Shown piece after piece: positions 30,456-39,450 of a DNA stretch of 64,000 bases. The position numbers and the translations under genes were made by a program. Numbering within the stretch: position 1 is the first letter of the stretch; each line of letters opens with the position of its first letter. Source of the DNA: Oscillibacter valericigenes Sjm18-20 (lineage in GTDB: Bacteria > Bacillota > Clostridia > Oscillospirales > Oscillospiraceae); assembly GCA_000283575.1 (NCBI GenBank), contig AP012044.1, positions 868,001 through 932,000 on the forward strand. Reading direction: 5' to 3'. The notes below the pieces were generated by a model. It saw only the letters and a program-made list of their open reading frames with translations, was not told the origin of the DNA and did not search any database.

Positions 30456-31501
30456 GCGCCCACTGCCAATTCAATCACGTGAGAAATGACCTGTTCAAAG
30501 GAAATGCCGACGGCCTTCATCATATTGGGATACCGGCTGTGAGAGGTGAAGCCGGGGATCGTGTTGATCTCATTAAAAATGACCCTGCCGTCAGCGTTTA
30601 GAAACATGTCCACCCGTGCAAAGCCACGGCAGCCCAGCGCCTGATAAATCGTCTTGGCAGTCTGCTTGATTTCCTCCGCTTTCTCTTCGGAGATTCGTGC
30701 CGGGACATGAATGGCCGAGGTTTTCAGCGTATACTTTTCCGTGAAATTGAAGAATCCGTCGGACAGCTCGATTTCATCAACCTCTCCGACTGTCAGATTC
30801 TCATTGCCCATGACGGCGCAGCCGACTTCAAATCCTGTGATGCTTTCTTCCAGGATGACTTCATCATCGTACTCAAAAGCCAGTTTGATAGCGGCGGGGA
30901 GATCGTGTCGGTCAATCACTTTCGTAATGCCATAGGAGGAACCGGCCCTGACCGGCTTTACAAACAAGGGATATCCGAGACTCTCAGCCCGTTCCAGAGC
31001 GATTCCAGCGTCCATATTCTTTTTCAAAATAAAGGAGACCGGAATCTGCACACCGGCCGCATGTGCCAGCTTGTGCGCACGGTCTTTGTCCATGCAGAGT
31101 GCGGAGGCCAATGTGCCGCAGCCGACAAGCGGGATTCCTGCCATTTCAAACAGGCCTTGGACCATTCCGTCCTCGCCGTTTTTTCCGTGGAGAACAGGAA
31201 ACGCGGCGTCAATCGGAAGTTTCACAACTTTGTCGGAATGAAACACCAGCAGGGTATGCGTTTCACGGTCCGGCAAAATGACCGCAGGCAGGCAGTCCGA
31301 GGGATTGCACCAGGTGTCGGACGCAATTTTTTCAATGTCCCCATCAAACCGATACCAATTTCCCTTTGATGAAATCCCGATCAGGATGGGCATGAACTTA
31401 TAGGTGTCTATCTGCTTAATCACAGAGTAGGCAGATTGAAGCGACACGCTGTATTCAGGAGAACAGCCTCCAAATAAGATTGCAATATTTAATCTTTTCA
31501 T
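30452..31501 (-). CDS. vanG: VanG-type D-Ala-D-Ser ligase
   Basis: 349 residues. ATP-grasp ligase with IAILFGGCSPEYSVSLQSA at the start, HGKNGEDGMVQGL, FVKPVRAGSSYGI, and EVDEIELSDGFFNFTEKYTL followed by KTSAIHVPARI, the last being typical of the D-Ala-D-Ser group. INEINTIPGFT ends the active site. It joins D-Ala to D-Ser, making precursors with low vancomycin affinity. It overlaps vanW upstream and vanXY downstream by ATGA, so the three are tightly coupled. Confidence 0.92.
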   Translation of the reverse strand: MKRLNIAILFGGCSPEYSVSLQSAYSVIKQIDTYKFMPILIGISSKGNWYRFDGDIEKIASDTWCNPSDCLPAVILPDRETHTLLVFHSDKVVKLPIDAAFPVLHGKNGEDGMVQGLFEMAGIPLVGCGTLASALCMDKDRAHKLAHAAGVQIPVSFILKKNMDAGIALERAESLGYPLFVKPVRAGSSYGITKVIDRHDLPAAIKLAFEYDDEVILEESITGFEVGCAVMGNENLTVGEVDEIELSDGFFNFTEKYTLKTSAIHVPARISEEKAEEIKQTAKTIYQALGCRGFARVDMFLNADGRVIFNEINTIPGFTSHSRYPNMMKAVGISFEQVISHVIELAVGA

Positions 31502-32334
31502 TTCTCTTTTGATCCTTTCCCCATGACTTCCGTCCCTTCAGGGAGCGAATAGCCGATTTCGCATTTGTTTCGATAGAGCAGCTTTTTGGAGGTACAGGCT
31601 CCGGTTGCCGCCAAAATCGTTTTTTGATTCACATCCACTTCTTCATAGACCTTATCGTTCTTGCGGTAATACAATGGCTCTCCATTTACAACCTCGTAAA
31701 ATTGCCTGGTGTCCTGATCGGTCAGCAGGCGTCCGATAATACGATCTTCATCAAAAGCAATGCTGATCTGGAAGGATGCCTCCGTGTCGTTTCTGACCTT
31801 CAGATCAAGCCACCCCTCCGATACGGTCGCATCCACACCCATAGGCGCATCGCTGGGCGGCTCCGGGAAATCCTTAACATCATGTCCGTGCCGTTCCATA
31901 ACGGTGAGCGGTGCATGGAGAAACATCCAAAAGAGCAGATTGCTCATTTGACACATCCCGCCGCCGGGGGCCGTTGTGAGTTTCCTGTCAATTACGGTCA
32001 GGCCATCCTTGTACGGGATGTCGCGGTTGGCATATCGAACCAGCTTCCAGAATGAGAAGGTTTCATTTGGCCTGATAACTACTCTGTCTAAAGTGGCAGC
32101 GGCCAATTTCAAATTAAAAACTTTATTCTCCTGATACACCATATCAAAGCCGGTTTCTCGGTTATATAAAGGACAACTTGTTTCAAAAAGTTGATATGGC
32201 AGCGGGGTTTCGGATTTAACCTCGGCGTATTGGTTCCCATCCAGCCGCATCCCCGTATAAAAGAAAAATAGGCGCTGCTTCATTCTCAGTGGCAGCAGCC
32301 ATGGAAATATTTGTGTAACACGTTTTCTTGGCAT
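31498..32334 (-). CDS. vanW: VanW family protein
   Basis: 278 residues, ATG at 32334 behind AGAAAGGA; a longer start at 32385 falls in a hairpin loop. The conserved core NETFSFWKLVRY, then GGGMCQMSNLLFWMFLHAPL, and ERHGH are present. VanW accompanies vanB and vanG clusters; its role in resistance is undefined. It is the first gene of the resistance transcript, following the promoter region at about 32405-32470. Confidence 0.88.
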   Translation of the reverse strand: MPRKRVTQIFPWLLPLRMKQRLFFFYTGMRLDGNQYAEVKSETPLPYQLFETSCPLYNRETGFDMVYQENKVFNLKLAAATLDRVVIRPNETFSFWKLVRYANRDIPYKDGLTVIDRKLTTAPGGGMCQMSNLLFWMFLHAPLTVMERHGHDVKDFPEPPSDAPMGVDATVSEGWLDLKVRNDTEASFQISIAFDEDRIIGRLLTDQDTRQFYEVVNGEPLYYRKNDKVYEEVDVNQKTILAATGACTSKKLLYRNKCEIGYSLPEGTEVMGKGSKEK

Positions 32335-32361
32335 AGTAAAATCCTTTCTGGAAAATAGAAG

Positions 32362-32404
32362 CCTGTCTGCTTTTGATAAAACCATGTTATCAAAAGCAGA
32401 CAGG
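32362..32404 (-). terminator. 18-bp hairpin between vanS and vanW
   Basis: CCTGTCTGCTTTTGATAA (32362-32379) and its exact complement (32387-32404) around a 7-nt loop. On the minus strand it is followed by CTTCTATTTT. It could end vanRS read-through or act as a leader attenuator of vanW. Confidence 0.6.
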
Positions 32405-32406
32405 CC

Positions 32407-32470
32407 GTATTTTAATATTGAGTTGTTTAATTCCTAAGAAAATCCTAACATCAGGTTGATATTTTCCTAA
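32407..32470 (-). promoter_or_regulatory. Resistance promoter with putative VanR sites
   Basis: TCCTAA occurs at 32432, 32443 and 32465 (plus strand), spaced 11 and 22 nt, one and two helical turns, as expected for an OmpR-type regulator. On the minus strand a -10-like TAAAAT lies at 32409-32414, 17 nt from the nearest repeat. This fits a VanR-activated promoter for vanW-G-XY-acetyltransferase-T. Confidence 0.55.
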
Positions 32471-33591
32471 TTGTCAGCAGGTAACGTCACTGTAAACGTA
32501 ATTGTATTTTCTTTGCTCTTGGCTTCTATGGTCCCGCCATGCAGAGTGACGATTTCCTTTGCGATGGATAATCCTAATCCGGAGCCGCCAGTATCGGAGG
32601 TGCGCGCTTCATCCAAGCGATAAAATTTTTCAAAAATAGCGGCCAGCTTATCCGGTGGAATCGTATTTCCTTGATTTTCAAAAACGATCTTCATATTGCC
32701 CTCTGCTTCGTGAGCAGAAATAACAATCTCTGTGTTTGAATAACTATATGCAGCCGCATTTTTAAGGATATTATTGAATACGCGCGCCAACTTAACCGGA
32801 TCGCCGTATACGGTCAAATTTTCGTCTGCGTGAAGAACGGTACAATTTCCTTTCTCGGATAAAATCGGATAAAACTCATCGGTCATTTGCACAAGCATAT
32901 AGTAGAGGTCTATCGTCTCTTTTTCCAGCTTAATTTGCTGCAAATTGTACCGAGTGATTTCAAAGAATTCGTTGATGAGTTTCTCTAAACGATATGCCTT
33001 ATCAAGCGTGATGTGGGTATATTTTGCTCTCTGCTCCATGGGCATATCGGGAGCCTCGTCCAAGAGGCTCAGATAACCGATCACGGATGTGAGCGGCGTT
33101 CTGATGTCGTGAGCCAAGTAAACGACAAGATCGTTTTTTCGTTGCTCCGATTCCTGAGCAGCTCTTTTCTGCTTTTCCAGCTTGTCCTTTATGGTATTCA
33201 ATCGGTTTTCCATAAAGTCCATTTCCGGGGAAAGGGAAATTCTGTCCGCTGAATCCTCCACAAGTCGGTCCATACCGGAGCTTATTTCATCGAAATACCT
33301 CGTAAACCAGGAGATCGAAAACCGGGAGAGAATGGCCAAGAAAAAAAGCGTAAGAAAAAGCAAAATAATATTTAAATTATTGCGGAATACAAACTGGTAG
33401 ACTGTCTGGGCATCGGAATTATCCAGATAAAATGCACTAATTAGAAATTGAACAATACGATCTCCAATCTGACCACGCATAATGGCCCGCAGTAAAAGGA
33501 CAGAAACGGCAGCAGTAACAGTAATCAGGAGCATTTGAAAAAAGGCTTTTCTTTTTAGCCTTGCATAATTGCCTTTCTTATTGTTTTTCAA
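32467..33591 (-). CDS. vanS: VanS sensor histidine kinase
   Basis: 374 residues, overlapping vanR by 14 nt. Two membrane segments (about 17-38 and 72-92) flank a short external loop. The H-box YLAHDIRTPLTSVIGYL has His161. N, G1 and G2 boxes are VFNNILKNAAAYS, RTSDTGGSGLGLSIA. It should sense glycopeptide or its effect on the wall and phosphorylate VanR. The external loop of about 35 residues is short, as in VanG/VanB-type kinases. Confidence 0.9.
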   Translation of the reverse strand: MKNNKKGNYARLKRKAFFQMLLITVTAAVSVLLLRAIMRGQIGDRIVQFLISAFYLDNSDAQTVYQFVFRNNLNIILLFLTLFFLAILSRFSISWFTRYFDEISSGMDRLVEDSADRISLSPEMDFMENRLNTIKDKLEKQKRAAQESEQRKNDLVVYLAHDIRTPLTSVIGYLSLLDEAPDMPMEQRAKYTHITLDKAYRLEKLINEFFEITRYNLQQIKLEKETIDLYYMLVQMTDEFYPILSEKGNCTVLHADENLTVYGDPVKLARVFNNILKNAAAYSYSNTEIVISAHEAEGNMKIVFENQGNTIPPDKLAAIFEKFYRLDEARTSDTGGSGLGLSIAKEIVTLHGGTIEAKSKENTITFTVTLPADN

Positions 33592-34282
33592 TTTTATAGC
33601 CGACCCCCCATACTGTTTTGATGTATTTTGGATTTTCTACAGTGTCTCCCATTTTTTCACGCAAGTGGCGGATGTGAACCGTGATCGTATTGTTGCTTTT
33701 GCTGTAATATTCATCCTTCCAAATCTCATGGAACAGATCCTCGGCGCTGACCACACTGCCCTTTCGTTTCAATAAAATGCGGAGTATGGAGAATTCAGTT
33801 GGTGTCAGCTCAAGCGGTTTTTCATTCAGCAGACACTCGTGCGTGTTTACATCCATAATCAAGCCGGAGTGAACGATTACCGGCTCACAGGTGGGCGTGG
33901 CTTGCGCCGGATTGTACTTTTTGTAGCGCCGCAACTGCGCTTTTACACGCGCTATCATTTCAAGCGGACGGAATGGTTTTGTGATGTAATCGTCGGCACC
34001 TAAAGTCAGCCCCGTAATTTTATCCGTCTCTTCATCTTTGGCAGTCAACATAATAATAGGATAGGTATGCTGCTCCCGTATTTTTTGGCAAAGCGTGAAC
34101 CCACTGATGTCCGGCAGCATAATATCCAGAATTGCAAGGTCAAGCTCCGTCGCTTCAATACAGGCAAGGGCTTCCTTTGCAGAATAAAACTTGAATACCT
34201 CATAATTCTCATTTTGCAGATATACTTCTATCAAATCTGCTATTTCATATTCGTCATCAACGACGAGTACTCTATCGCTCAT
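33578..34282 (-). CDS. vanR: VanR response regulator
   Basis: 234 residues, start at 34282 behind AAAGGATC. Receiver domain with VDDEYEIADL, LAILDIMLPD (phospho-acceptor Asp near 53), MLTAKDEE and GADDYITKPF; OmpR-type winged helix from about 130 (LTPTEFSILRILLKRKGSVV, TVHIRHLREKM). It is expected to activate the promoter upstream of vanW and perhaps its own. Confidence 0.92.
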   Translation of the reverse strand: MSDRVLVVDDEYEIADLIEVYLQNENYEVFKFYSAKEALACIEATELDLAILDIMLPDISGFTLCQKIREQHTYPIIMLTAKDEETDKITGLTLGADDYITKPFRPLEMIARVKAQLRRYKKYNPAQATPTCEPVIVHSGLIMDVNTHECLLNEKPLELTPTEFSILRILLKRKGSVVSAEDLFHEIWKDEYYSKSNNTITVHIRHLREKMGDTVENPKYIKTVWGVGYKIEKQ

Positions 34283-34371
34283 AGTTTTCAGATCCTTTCA
34301 GGCAAAACATGACACTTTATTATTTTACTAAATACGGCAGCCATATTTGTGATTTATCGCTTGAGAAATTA

Positions 34372-34388
34372 TTAAGATTTTCATAAGG
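34372..34388 (+). promoter_or_regulatory. Possible second VanR-like site
   Basis: TTAAGATTTTCATAAGG resembles, at most positions, the minus-strand reading TTAGGATTTTCTTAGG at the vanW promoter. It lies between vanR and the divergent XRE gene. Confidence 0.4.
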
Positions 34389-34492
34389 GACGCACTTTTC
34401 ATCCCCATCGTGCCAAAGTTCTCTGTGTCCATCTACTACTATTATTATATTTTGAACGTTCCCCAAAAACAAGTTTAAGGACATATTGAGTT

Positions 34493-34521
34493 TTGTCAAA
34501 TTATGAGTAATTTAGGATAAT
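34493..34521 (+). promoter_or_regulatory. Promoter of XRE gene
   Basis: TTGTCA (34493-34498), a 17-nt spacer and GATAAT (34516-34521), about 69 nt before the XRE start. The right-hand 21-nt repeat begins at the end of the -10 box. Confidence 0.6.
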
Positions 34522-34540
34522 ATGATGATATGTGTGCTCA
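34520..34540 (+). repeat. 21-nt direct repeat, right of vanG cluster
   Basis: Contains TGATGATATGTGTGCTCA; 20 of 21 positions match 27762-27782. It overlaps the XRE promoter. Confidence 0.6.
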
Positions 34541-34589
34541 TTCCATCGTTGGAGTATGAGATATAAAATGTATATGGTTGATGTGTGAG

Positions 34590-34835
34590 ATGAAACGCGA
34601 AGTTGAACTTTATGATTTTAAGATTTTCGGACAGGCAATAAAGGCTGCAAGGCAAGCAGAGGGAATATCTCGGAAAAATTTAGGTATGGAAATGGGGCTT
34701 GCGCCTCGGTATATTGCGTCCATTGAAAATGACGGACAGCATCCGAGCCTACAAATTTTCTATGAGCTTGTCACTCGTTTTAACATATCGGTGGATCAGT
34801 TCTTTTTCCCCCCAAAAGTGTCAACGCCGATTTGA
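34590..34835 (+). CDS. XRE-family regulator, truncated by IS21
   Basis: About 81 residues from the ATG at 34590 (34581 is an alternative; ribosome sites are weak). Residues 10-70 form a Cro/CI helix-turn-helix (FGQAIKAARQAEGISRKNLG, LAPRYIASIENDGQHPSL). The IS21 end begins at 34819, so the last five residues are IS-encoded and the native C-terminus is lost. Its position beside vanR recalls VanU of enterococcal vanG clusters, but the orientation is opposite. The DNA-binding part is intact. Confidence 0.7.
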   Translation: MKREVELYDFKIFGQAIKAARQAEGISRKNLGMEMGLAPRYIASIENDGQHPSLQIFYELVTRFNISVDQFFFPPKVSTPI

Positions 34836-34896
34836 ATTTGCAGTTTTTCGCCGGTTAAAAAATGTAGGAAAACAGCGGCGAGGGAATGTCCTAAAA

Positions 34897-35694
34897 TTAG
34901 TTTTGTCCCTGCTCGAAGAGGGTATTGACGATGTGCTGTTTTTGCTTCATATATTCTTTGCGTTCTTTTAGCCGGTAGCTTTCGCCCTTGATATTGACGA
35001 CGGTACAGTGGTGCAGAACACGGTCGAGGATCGCGGAGGCGATGGTGACATCAGCAAAGATCTCGTTCCATTGGGAAAAGGTCTTGTTGGAGGTAAAGAC
35101 TGTTGAGACCTTTTCATACCGTCTGGCAATAAGCTGAAAGAACAGGTTCGCCCCCTGAATATCCATTGGGAGATACCCGATTTCGTCGATGATGAGCAGC
35201 TTGTATTTGCCCGGAGCTTTGAGCTTATCTGGAAGACGGTTTTCAAAATGGGCCTTTTTGAGCTGCTCAATCAGTGAGTGGCAGTTAATGTAGTAAGTGG
35301 AGAATCGATGCCTGGCGGCGACCATCCCCAGCGCCGAGGCCAGATGGGTCTTGCCCACGCCGGGCGGGCCGAGAAAGACGATATTTTCTCCATTCTCCAG
35401 AAAACGCATGGTGGCCAGTTCCTCGATCTGCCGCTTGTCAATGGAGGGCTGAAAACTGAAATCAAAGTCCTCCAACGTCTTTTTGATGGGAAAGCCCGAC
35501 ATCTGCACCTGTTTTTCATAGGCGCGCCGCCGTTTGCTGAGCGCCTCCTCTGCAAAGATATGATCGAGCACCTCCACGATGTTAAGCTCGTCTTTTGCAG
35601 CTCTCTCAAGATAATTGTCCAGGATCTCCAGCGTGTTTTTCATTTTCAGGCTTTCAAGGTTCTCCCTGAGGCGTTCCATCGTCAGTTCCGTCAT
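34897..35694 (-). CDS. istB: IstB ATPase of IS21 element
   Basis: 265 residues, start overlapping the istA stop (ATGA). AAA+ ATPase with Walker A GPPGVGKTHLASAL (about 109-122), Walker B LLIIDEIGYLP, and FTSNKTFSQW. It is the IS21 helper that selects target DNA and stimulates the IstA transposase. The gene is intact although its partner is not. Confidence 0.92.
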   Translation of the reverse strand: MTELTMERLRENLESLKMKNTLEILDNYLERAAKDELNIVEVLDHIFAEEALSKRRRAYEKQVQMSGFPIKKTLEDFDFSFQPSIDKRQIEELATMRFLENGENIVFLGPPGVGKTHLASALGMVAARHRFSTYYINCHSLIEQLKKAHFENRLPDKLKAPGKYKLLIIDEIGYLPMDIQGANLFFQLIARRYEKVSTVFTSNKTFSQWNEIFADVTIASAILDRVLHHCTVVNIKGESYRLKERKEYMKQKQHIVNTLFEQGQN

Positions 35695-36912
35695 AACAAT
35701 ACCTCGTCATACCGGCTCAAATCATGTGGCTGGATGGGAAAATCGATGACGTTGTCACCGTCCAGCAGCGTGTTTTCGATGTCGAAAGACTGCTTGACCG
35801 TCAGCCTGCGGTAGTGATGGGCATTGACGACCATGTCCTTTTTCTGATAGGATATCCGGTGCAGGGCGATTTGCTTTCCTTCGTGGTAGACGGCGAGCAG
35901 GTTGTCCAGCGCTACGACTGCCACATCTTTGCCGGCGTATTCTGATGGCACGGAATACTGATTACCGCCGTACGAGATGAGGCAGTCTTTTTGCACCCGG
36001 CGCAGGTTAATTTTGTCGATAATATATTCGCGTTGAGAGGGTTGAGGCCCTCTTTTTTTAATCGCTCGAAGGGAATTTCGTTCGTTGTGGCATGGATTTT
36101 TCCGTTAACCTTGTTGCACCAGGCCAGCGCCTGGCCGTTGAGGTCATACAAGGAGCTATACTTGATGCCCACCATGAAATTATCCCGGACAAACTGCACG
36201 GTGCGCTCCACCTTGCCTTTCGTCTGGCCCCGGTATGGTCTGCACACAGCACAGGCTTGAAGCCGTAGAACCCGGCAAAGTCCTCGAACTGCCGGTTCAG
36301 GGTGCTGTCCTCCTGCTTCAGCAGCCGCTTGATGACGACCTGTTTCATGTTGTCGTACAGGATTTCCTCGGGGTATCCGCCGAAGTACCGGAACGCGTTG
36401 GCATGGCAGCGGATCAGTGTGTTTGTGCTCATGTCGGTCACAAACTCTATGTACCGTGCCCGTGAGTATCCGAGAATAAACAGAAAGCAGTACAGCTTCT
36501 TCAGCTTTCCGCCCTCCATGACGGTGTGATCCTCGAAAAATGCCCAGTCCATTTGGCCTTGCAGCCCCGGCATTGTCTCAAATCGTACCGTTGCCTTCTC
36601 GTCCAGCTGCTCCTTTTTGTTGCGTACGTATTCTCGCACGATGCTGTGCCCGCCGTCAAAGCCCTGCTCCCGGATCTTTTCCGGAATTCGCTCCGCTGAG
36701 TACGGCGCTTCCTCCAGCCATATTGCGATCTGCTCCTTGTACGGGTCCAGCTTTGACGGCTTCGCCGCGCTCAGGCTGTATACCGGCCGTGTCTCGCTCT
36801 CGGCGTATTTCTTCGCCGTCCTCGGGTCAAGGTTGTACTTGCGCGCGATCTCCGTGTAGCTCAGTCCTTTTTGCCGGTCGCTTCGGATATCCATCCAGTT
36901 TGCTCCTTCCAT
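35691..36912 (-). pseudogene. istA: IstA transposase, two frameshifts
   Basis: From the ATG at 36912 the frame encodes the helix-turn-helix (GLSYTEIARKYNLDPRTAKK) and catalytic core (MDWAFFEDHTVMEGGKLKKL, YDNMKQVV) until about 36235. There the frame changes to one reading GQTKGKVERTVQFVRDNFM. A second shift near 36035 leads to the final frame QKDCLISYGGNQYSVPSEY ending at 35691. Both breaks lie inside conserved regions, so no full-length transposase can be made. Confidence 0.85.
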
Positions 36913-37035
36913 TCTGACACCCTTTCCGCCTCCATTACGGCAGGCAGATTCGAGTGTACCATATTGCATTTCTCTCCGCTGCAAACCTGCATTTTTTGAC
37001 CGGCGTTTTCTTGCATTTTATCACTGGCGCTGACA

Positions 37036-37212
37036 CGAACTTCTCTATTTGCAAGAGGAGTACTTCAAGCGAGAGTTGGTTGACTATCTTGATTATTACA
37101 ACAACTGCCGCAGCAAGGCAAAGTTAAAGGGCCTGCCGCCTGCTATTTACAGGCAACAAGCCCTCTTAACCGTTTGACAAAATATTTGTCTAACTTTTCG
37201 GGGTCAATTCAG
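37036..37212 (+). pseudogene. IS3-family transposase 3' remnant
   Basis: An open frame without start encodes EEYFKRELVDYLDYYNNCRS then KAKLKGLPPAIYRQQAL and stops at 37175-37177, the typical C-terminus of IS3-group OrfB. The following TTTGTCTAACTTTTCGGGGT resembles an IS3-group end. The 5' part is replaced by the IS21 element. Confidence 0.8.
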
Positions 37213-37228
37213 TACTTAACGGCTCTTT

Positions 37229-39157
37229 TTACTCCGGTAATTTGTTGGAAGGGGGCAGACAGGCGCCGCCACTGCATACATAGTAGGTGGTTTCACCGTT
37301 GAGCAGGGGATAAGCGCGATCCTTTGTCACCTTGAATATCCAGTCGGATTTAATCTTGACTTTGCTCAAATCCGATTGTTCCTTCAAGACACAGACAATC
37401 TCCGCAGCGGGGAGCATGGAATAGAGGAAAAAACCATTTCCGGGAGGATACCCGGCCGATGCGGCATTCATAAATGCCTCCTGCTTTTTTAGCACAGGAT
37501 AAAGTGCGTCGGCGTTTGTAAGGGCGTATAGCCTCGCGAGATTATATGCCATCACGGAGTTGCCGGATGGAATCGCTCCGTCGTAGGTTTCTTTGGGGTT
37601 AAAGATCAGCTTTTCGTTGCTTTTTCCGGAAAAGAAAAATCCGCCGTTCTGATCATCAAAATACTCCGAAATTGCTTTGATTTGCAGGTCTTGCGCCCTT
37701 ATTAAAAATGCGGGGTCCTGCGTGGCCTGGTGCAGGCAGATTAACGCATAGATATAAAAAGCATAATCATCCAGAAAGCCAACACCTCCGCGCACCCCAT
37801 CTGTGACGCCGCAAAATACGGTATCGCCATCCGTCACTTCGCGTTCCATGAAACCGAAGGTCTTCAAAGCGGTATCAAGATACGCGCGCTTACCGATGAT
37901 CCGGTAGGCGTTGGCACAGGCTGCAAGCGCCAGTGCATTCCAGGAGGTCAGCACTTTTTGGTCCGTCCGGAGGGAAGTCCTCGACTTACGGTATTCGTAT
38001 ACCTTTGGCAGAAATTTATCTACGGAATCGTCCATGCTGCTGTTGTTTATCAGATTGGGTATACTGTATCCCTCAAAGTTCCCGTTTTGTGTGATGCCGA
38101 AATACGCGTTGAAACGGCGGCCCTCCGCTTCACCCAGAAGTGCTGTCAATTCCTCGGGCTTAAAGACATAATATTTTCCCTCCTCGCCGTCACTGTCGGC
38201 GTCCTGGGCGGAGAAAAAGCCGCCTTCGGGACTACCTAGATCGCGTTCCATATACAAAAGCGTTTTTTCCGCCACAGTACGATAGAGTTCTCTGCCGGTC
38301 TGCTCAAACGCCATCAGGTAGGCGGTGGCAAGCAGTGCGTTATCATATAGCATTTTTTCAAAGTGCGGCACGAGCCAGAATCGATCGGTGGAATATCTGG
38401 AAAAGCCAAAACCAATCTGATCGAATATGCCGCCCTTGTACATCTGAATGAGGGTTTTTTCAGCCATATCCGGCGCAGTTTTCAGCAGCAGGTAAAGAAT
38501 ATGCGGCGTCGGGAATTTCGGCGCGCGTCCAAATCCGCCAAATTCATTGTCAAAGGTTTCTTTCAATGCGGACACTGCCGCTTTGATCGGTGCGGTCTGG
38601 GGCGTCTGCGGCGAGTGCGTTGAATGCGTAAGCGTTTCTGTGATTTGGTTTCCCTGATTCAGCAACGCCTGTTTATCCTCTGCCCATTTTTCGCGGATCA
38701 CTTCAAGTAAATCAAGGAAAGGTGCCTTGGGAAAATAGGTCCCGGCGAAAAACGGCTTTTGATCTGGGGTCATGAAAACGCTTGTAGGCCAGCCGCCCCC
38801 GCCGGTAAACGTCTGGCAGACACGCATATAGATATTGTCGATATCCGGCCGTTCTTCCCGGTCCACCTTGACGGAGACAAAAGACTTATTGAGTACCCCG
38901 GCGACAGTCTCATCCTCAAAACTCTCCTTTGCCATTACGTGGCACCAGTGACAGGAGGAATAGCCTATGGACAGAAAGACAGGCTTGTTTTCGCGCGTCG
39001 CTTTTTTAAAAGCTTCCTGGCACCACGGATACCAGTCGACAGGGTTATATGCATGCTGGAGCAGATAGGGTGATTTCTCATGGATTAGCCGATTGAAATT
39101 TTCACAGCTGATAACCGCCACTCCTTTCCAATATTGTTTCCGTATCTGATTGCTCAT
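37229..39157 (-). CDS. YyaL-type thioredoxin-domain protein (DUF255)
   Basis: 642 residues from the ATG at 39157, behind GGAAGG; the GTG at 39172 is less likely. The N-terminal thioredoxin-like part has [17 protein letters not shown] and [13 protein letters not shown] (CHWC active site). The rest is an (alpha/alpha)6 barrel like N-acylglucosamine 2-epimerases ([43 protein letters not shown]). The family is widespread with poorly defined role, perhaps redox or sugar linked. Length is normal. It stands alone after the IS remnants. Confidence 0.88.
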   Translation of the reverse strand: MSNQIRKQYWKGVAVISCENFNRLIHEKSPYLLQHAYNPVDWYPWCQEAFKKATRENKPVFLSIGYSSCHWCHVMAKESFEDETVAGVLNKSFVSVKVDREERPDIDNIYMRVCQTFTGGGGWPTSVFMTPDQKPFFAGTYFPKAPFLDLLEVIREKWAEDKQALLNQGNQITETLTHSTHSPQTPQTAPIKAAVSALKETFDNEFGGFGRAPKFPTPHILYLLLKTAPDMAEKTLIQMYKGGIFDQIGFGFSRYSTDRFWLVPHFEKMLYDNALLATAYLMAFEQTGRELYRTVAEKTLLYMERDLGSPEGGFFSAQDADSDGEEGKYYVFKPEELTALLGEAEGRRFNAYFGITQNGNFEGYSIPNLINNSSMDDSVDKFLPKVYEYRKSRTSLRTDQKVLTSWNALALAACANAYRIIGKRAYLDTALKTFGFMEREVTDGDTVFCGVTDGVRGGVGFLDDYAFYIYALICLHQATQDPAFLIRAQDLQIKAISEYFDDQNGGFFFSGKSNEKLIFNPKETYDGAIPSGNSVMAYNLARLYALTNADALYPVLKKQEAFMNAASAGYPPGNGFFLYSMLPAAEIVCVLKEQSDLSKVKIKSDWIFKVTKDRAYPLLNGETTYYVCSGGACLPPSNKLPE

Positions 39158-39172
39158 AAAAAATCCTTCCAC

Positions 39173-39435
39173 AGATCATGCTTCCCTATTCTAAGATTCG
39201 ACTTTGACGTAATTACGCCGCCGGACACAGCCGCGCTGGGCGTATCCCGTGCAATGGGTATGCACTCCCTTGCTTTGGCGCAAGGATATGCCAGCGGCGG
39301 GGGTGATACTGGAGCAATCACTTTTTGCGGTTGTTGGCATGAAAGTTTGCCGCAATCGTTTGACACGGAGATTCTTCCGTGCTACGATTGCAAAAGATGC
39401 TCCGGCCCGGTAAGCAGGGCTTGCAGGAGACGCAC
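39173..39435 (+). other. Intergenic stretch between divergent genes
   Basis: No convincing gene. An open frame across it contains GVSRAMGMHSLALAQGYASG and several cysteines, but there is no start signal and no family resemblance. No clear promoter was identified for either flanking gene. Confidence 0.4.
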
Positions 39436-39450
39436 AGGAGGCGGATGCAT

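Larger units (their letters stand above)
34819..37035 (-). mobile_element. IS21-family element, degraded
   Basis: Ends are TGTCAACGCC (34819 onward) and, in reverse complement, TGTCAGCGCC (37035 backward), with a second similar block (CGCCGGT-AAAAAATG) inside each end. It contains istB and a frameshifted istA on the minus strand. The outer flanks (CAAAAG and CGAACT) show no target duplication, so the element or its surroundings have been rearranged. Confidence 0.8.
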
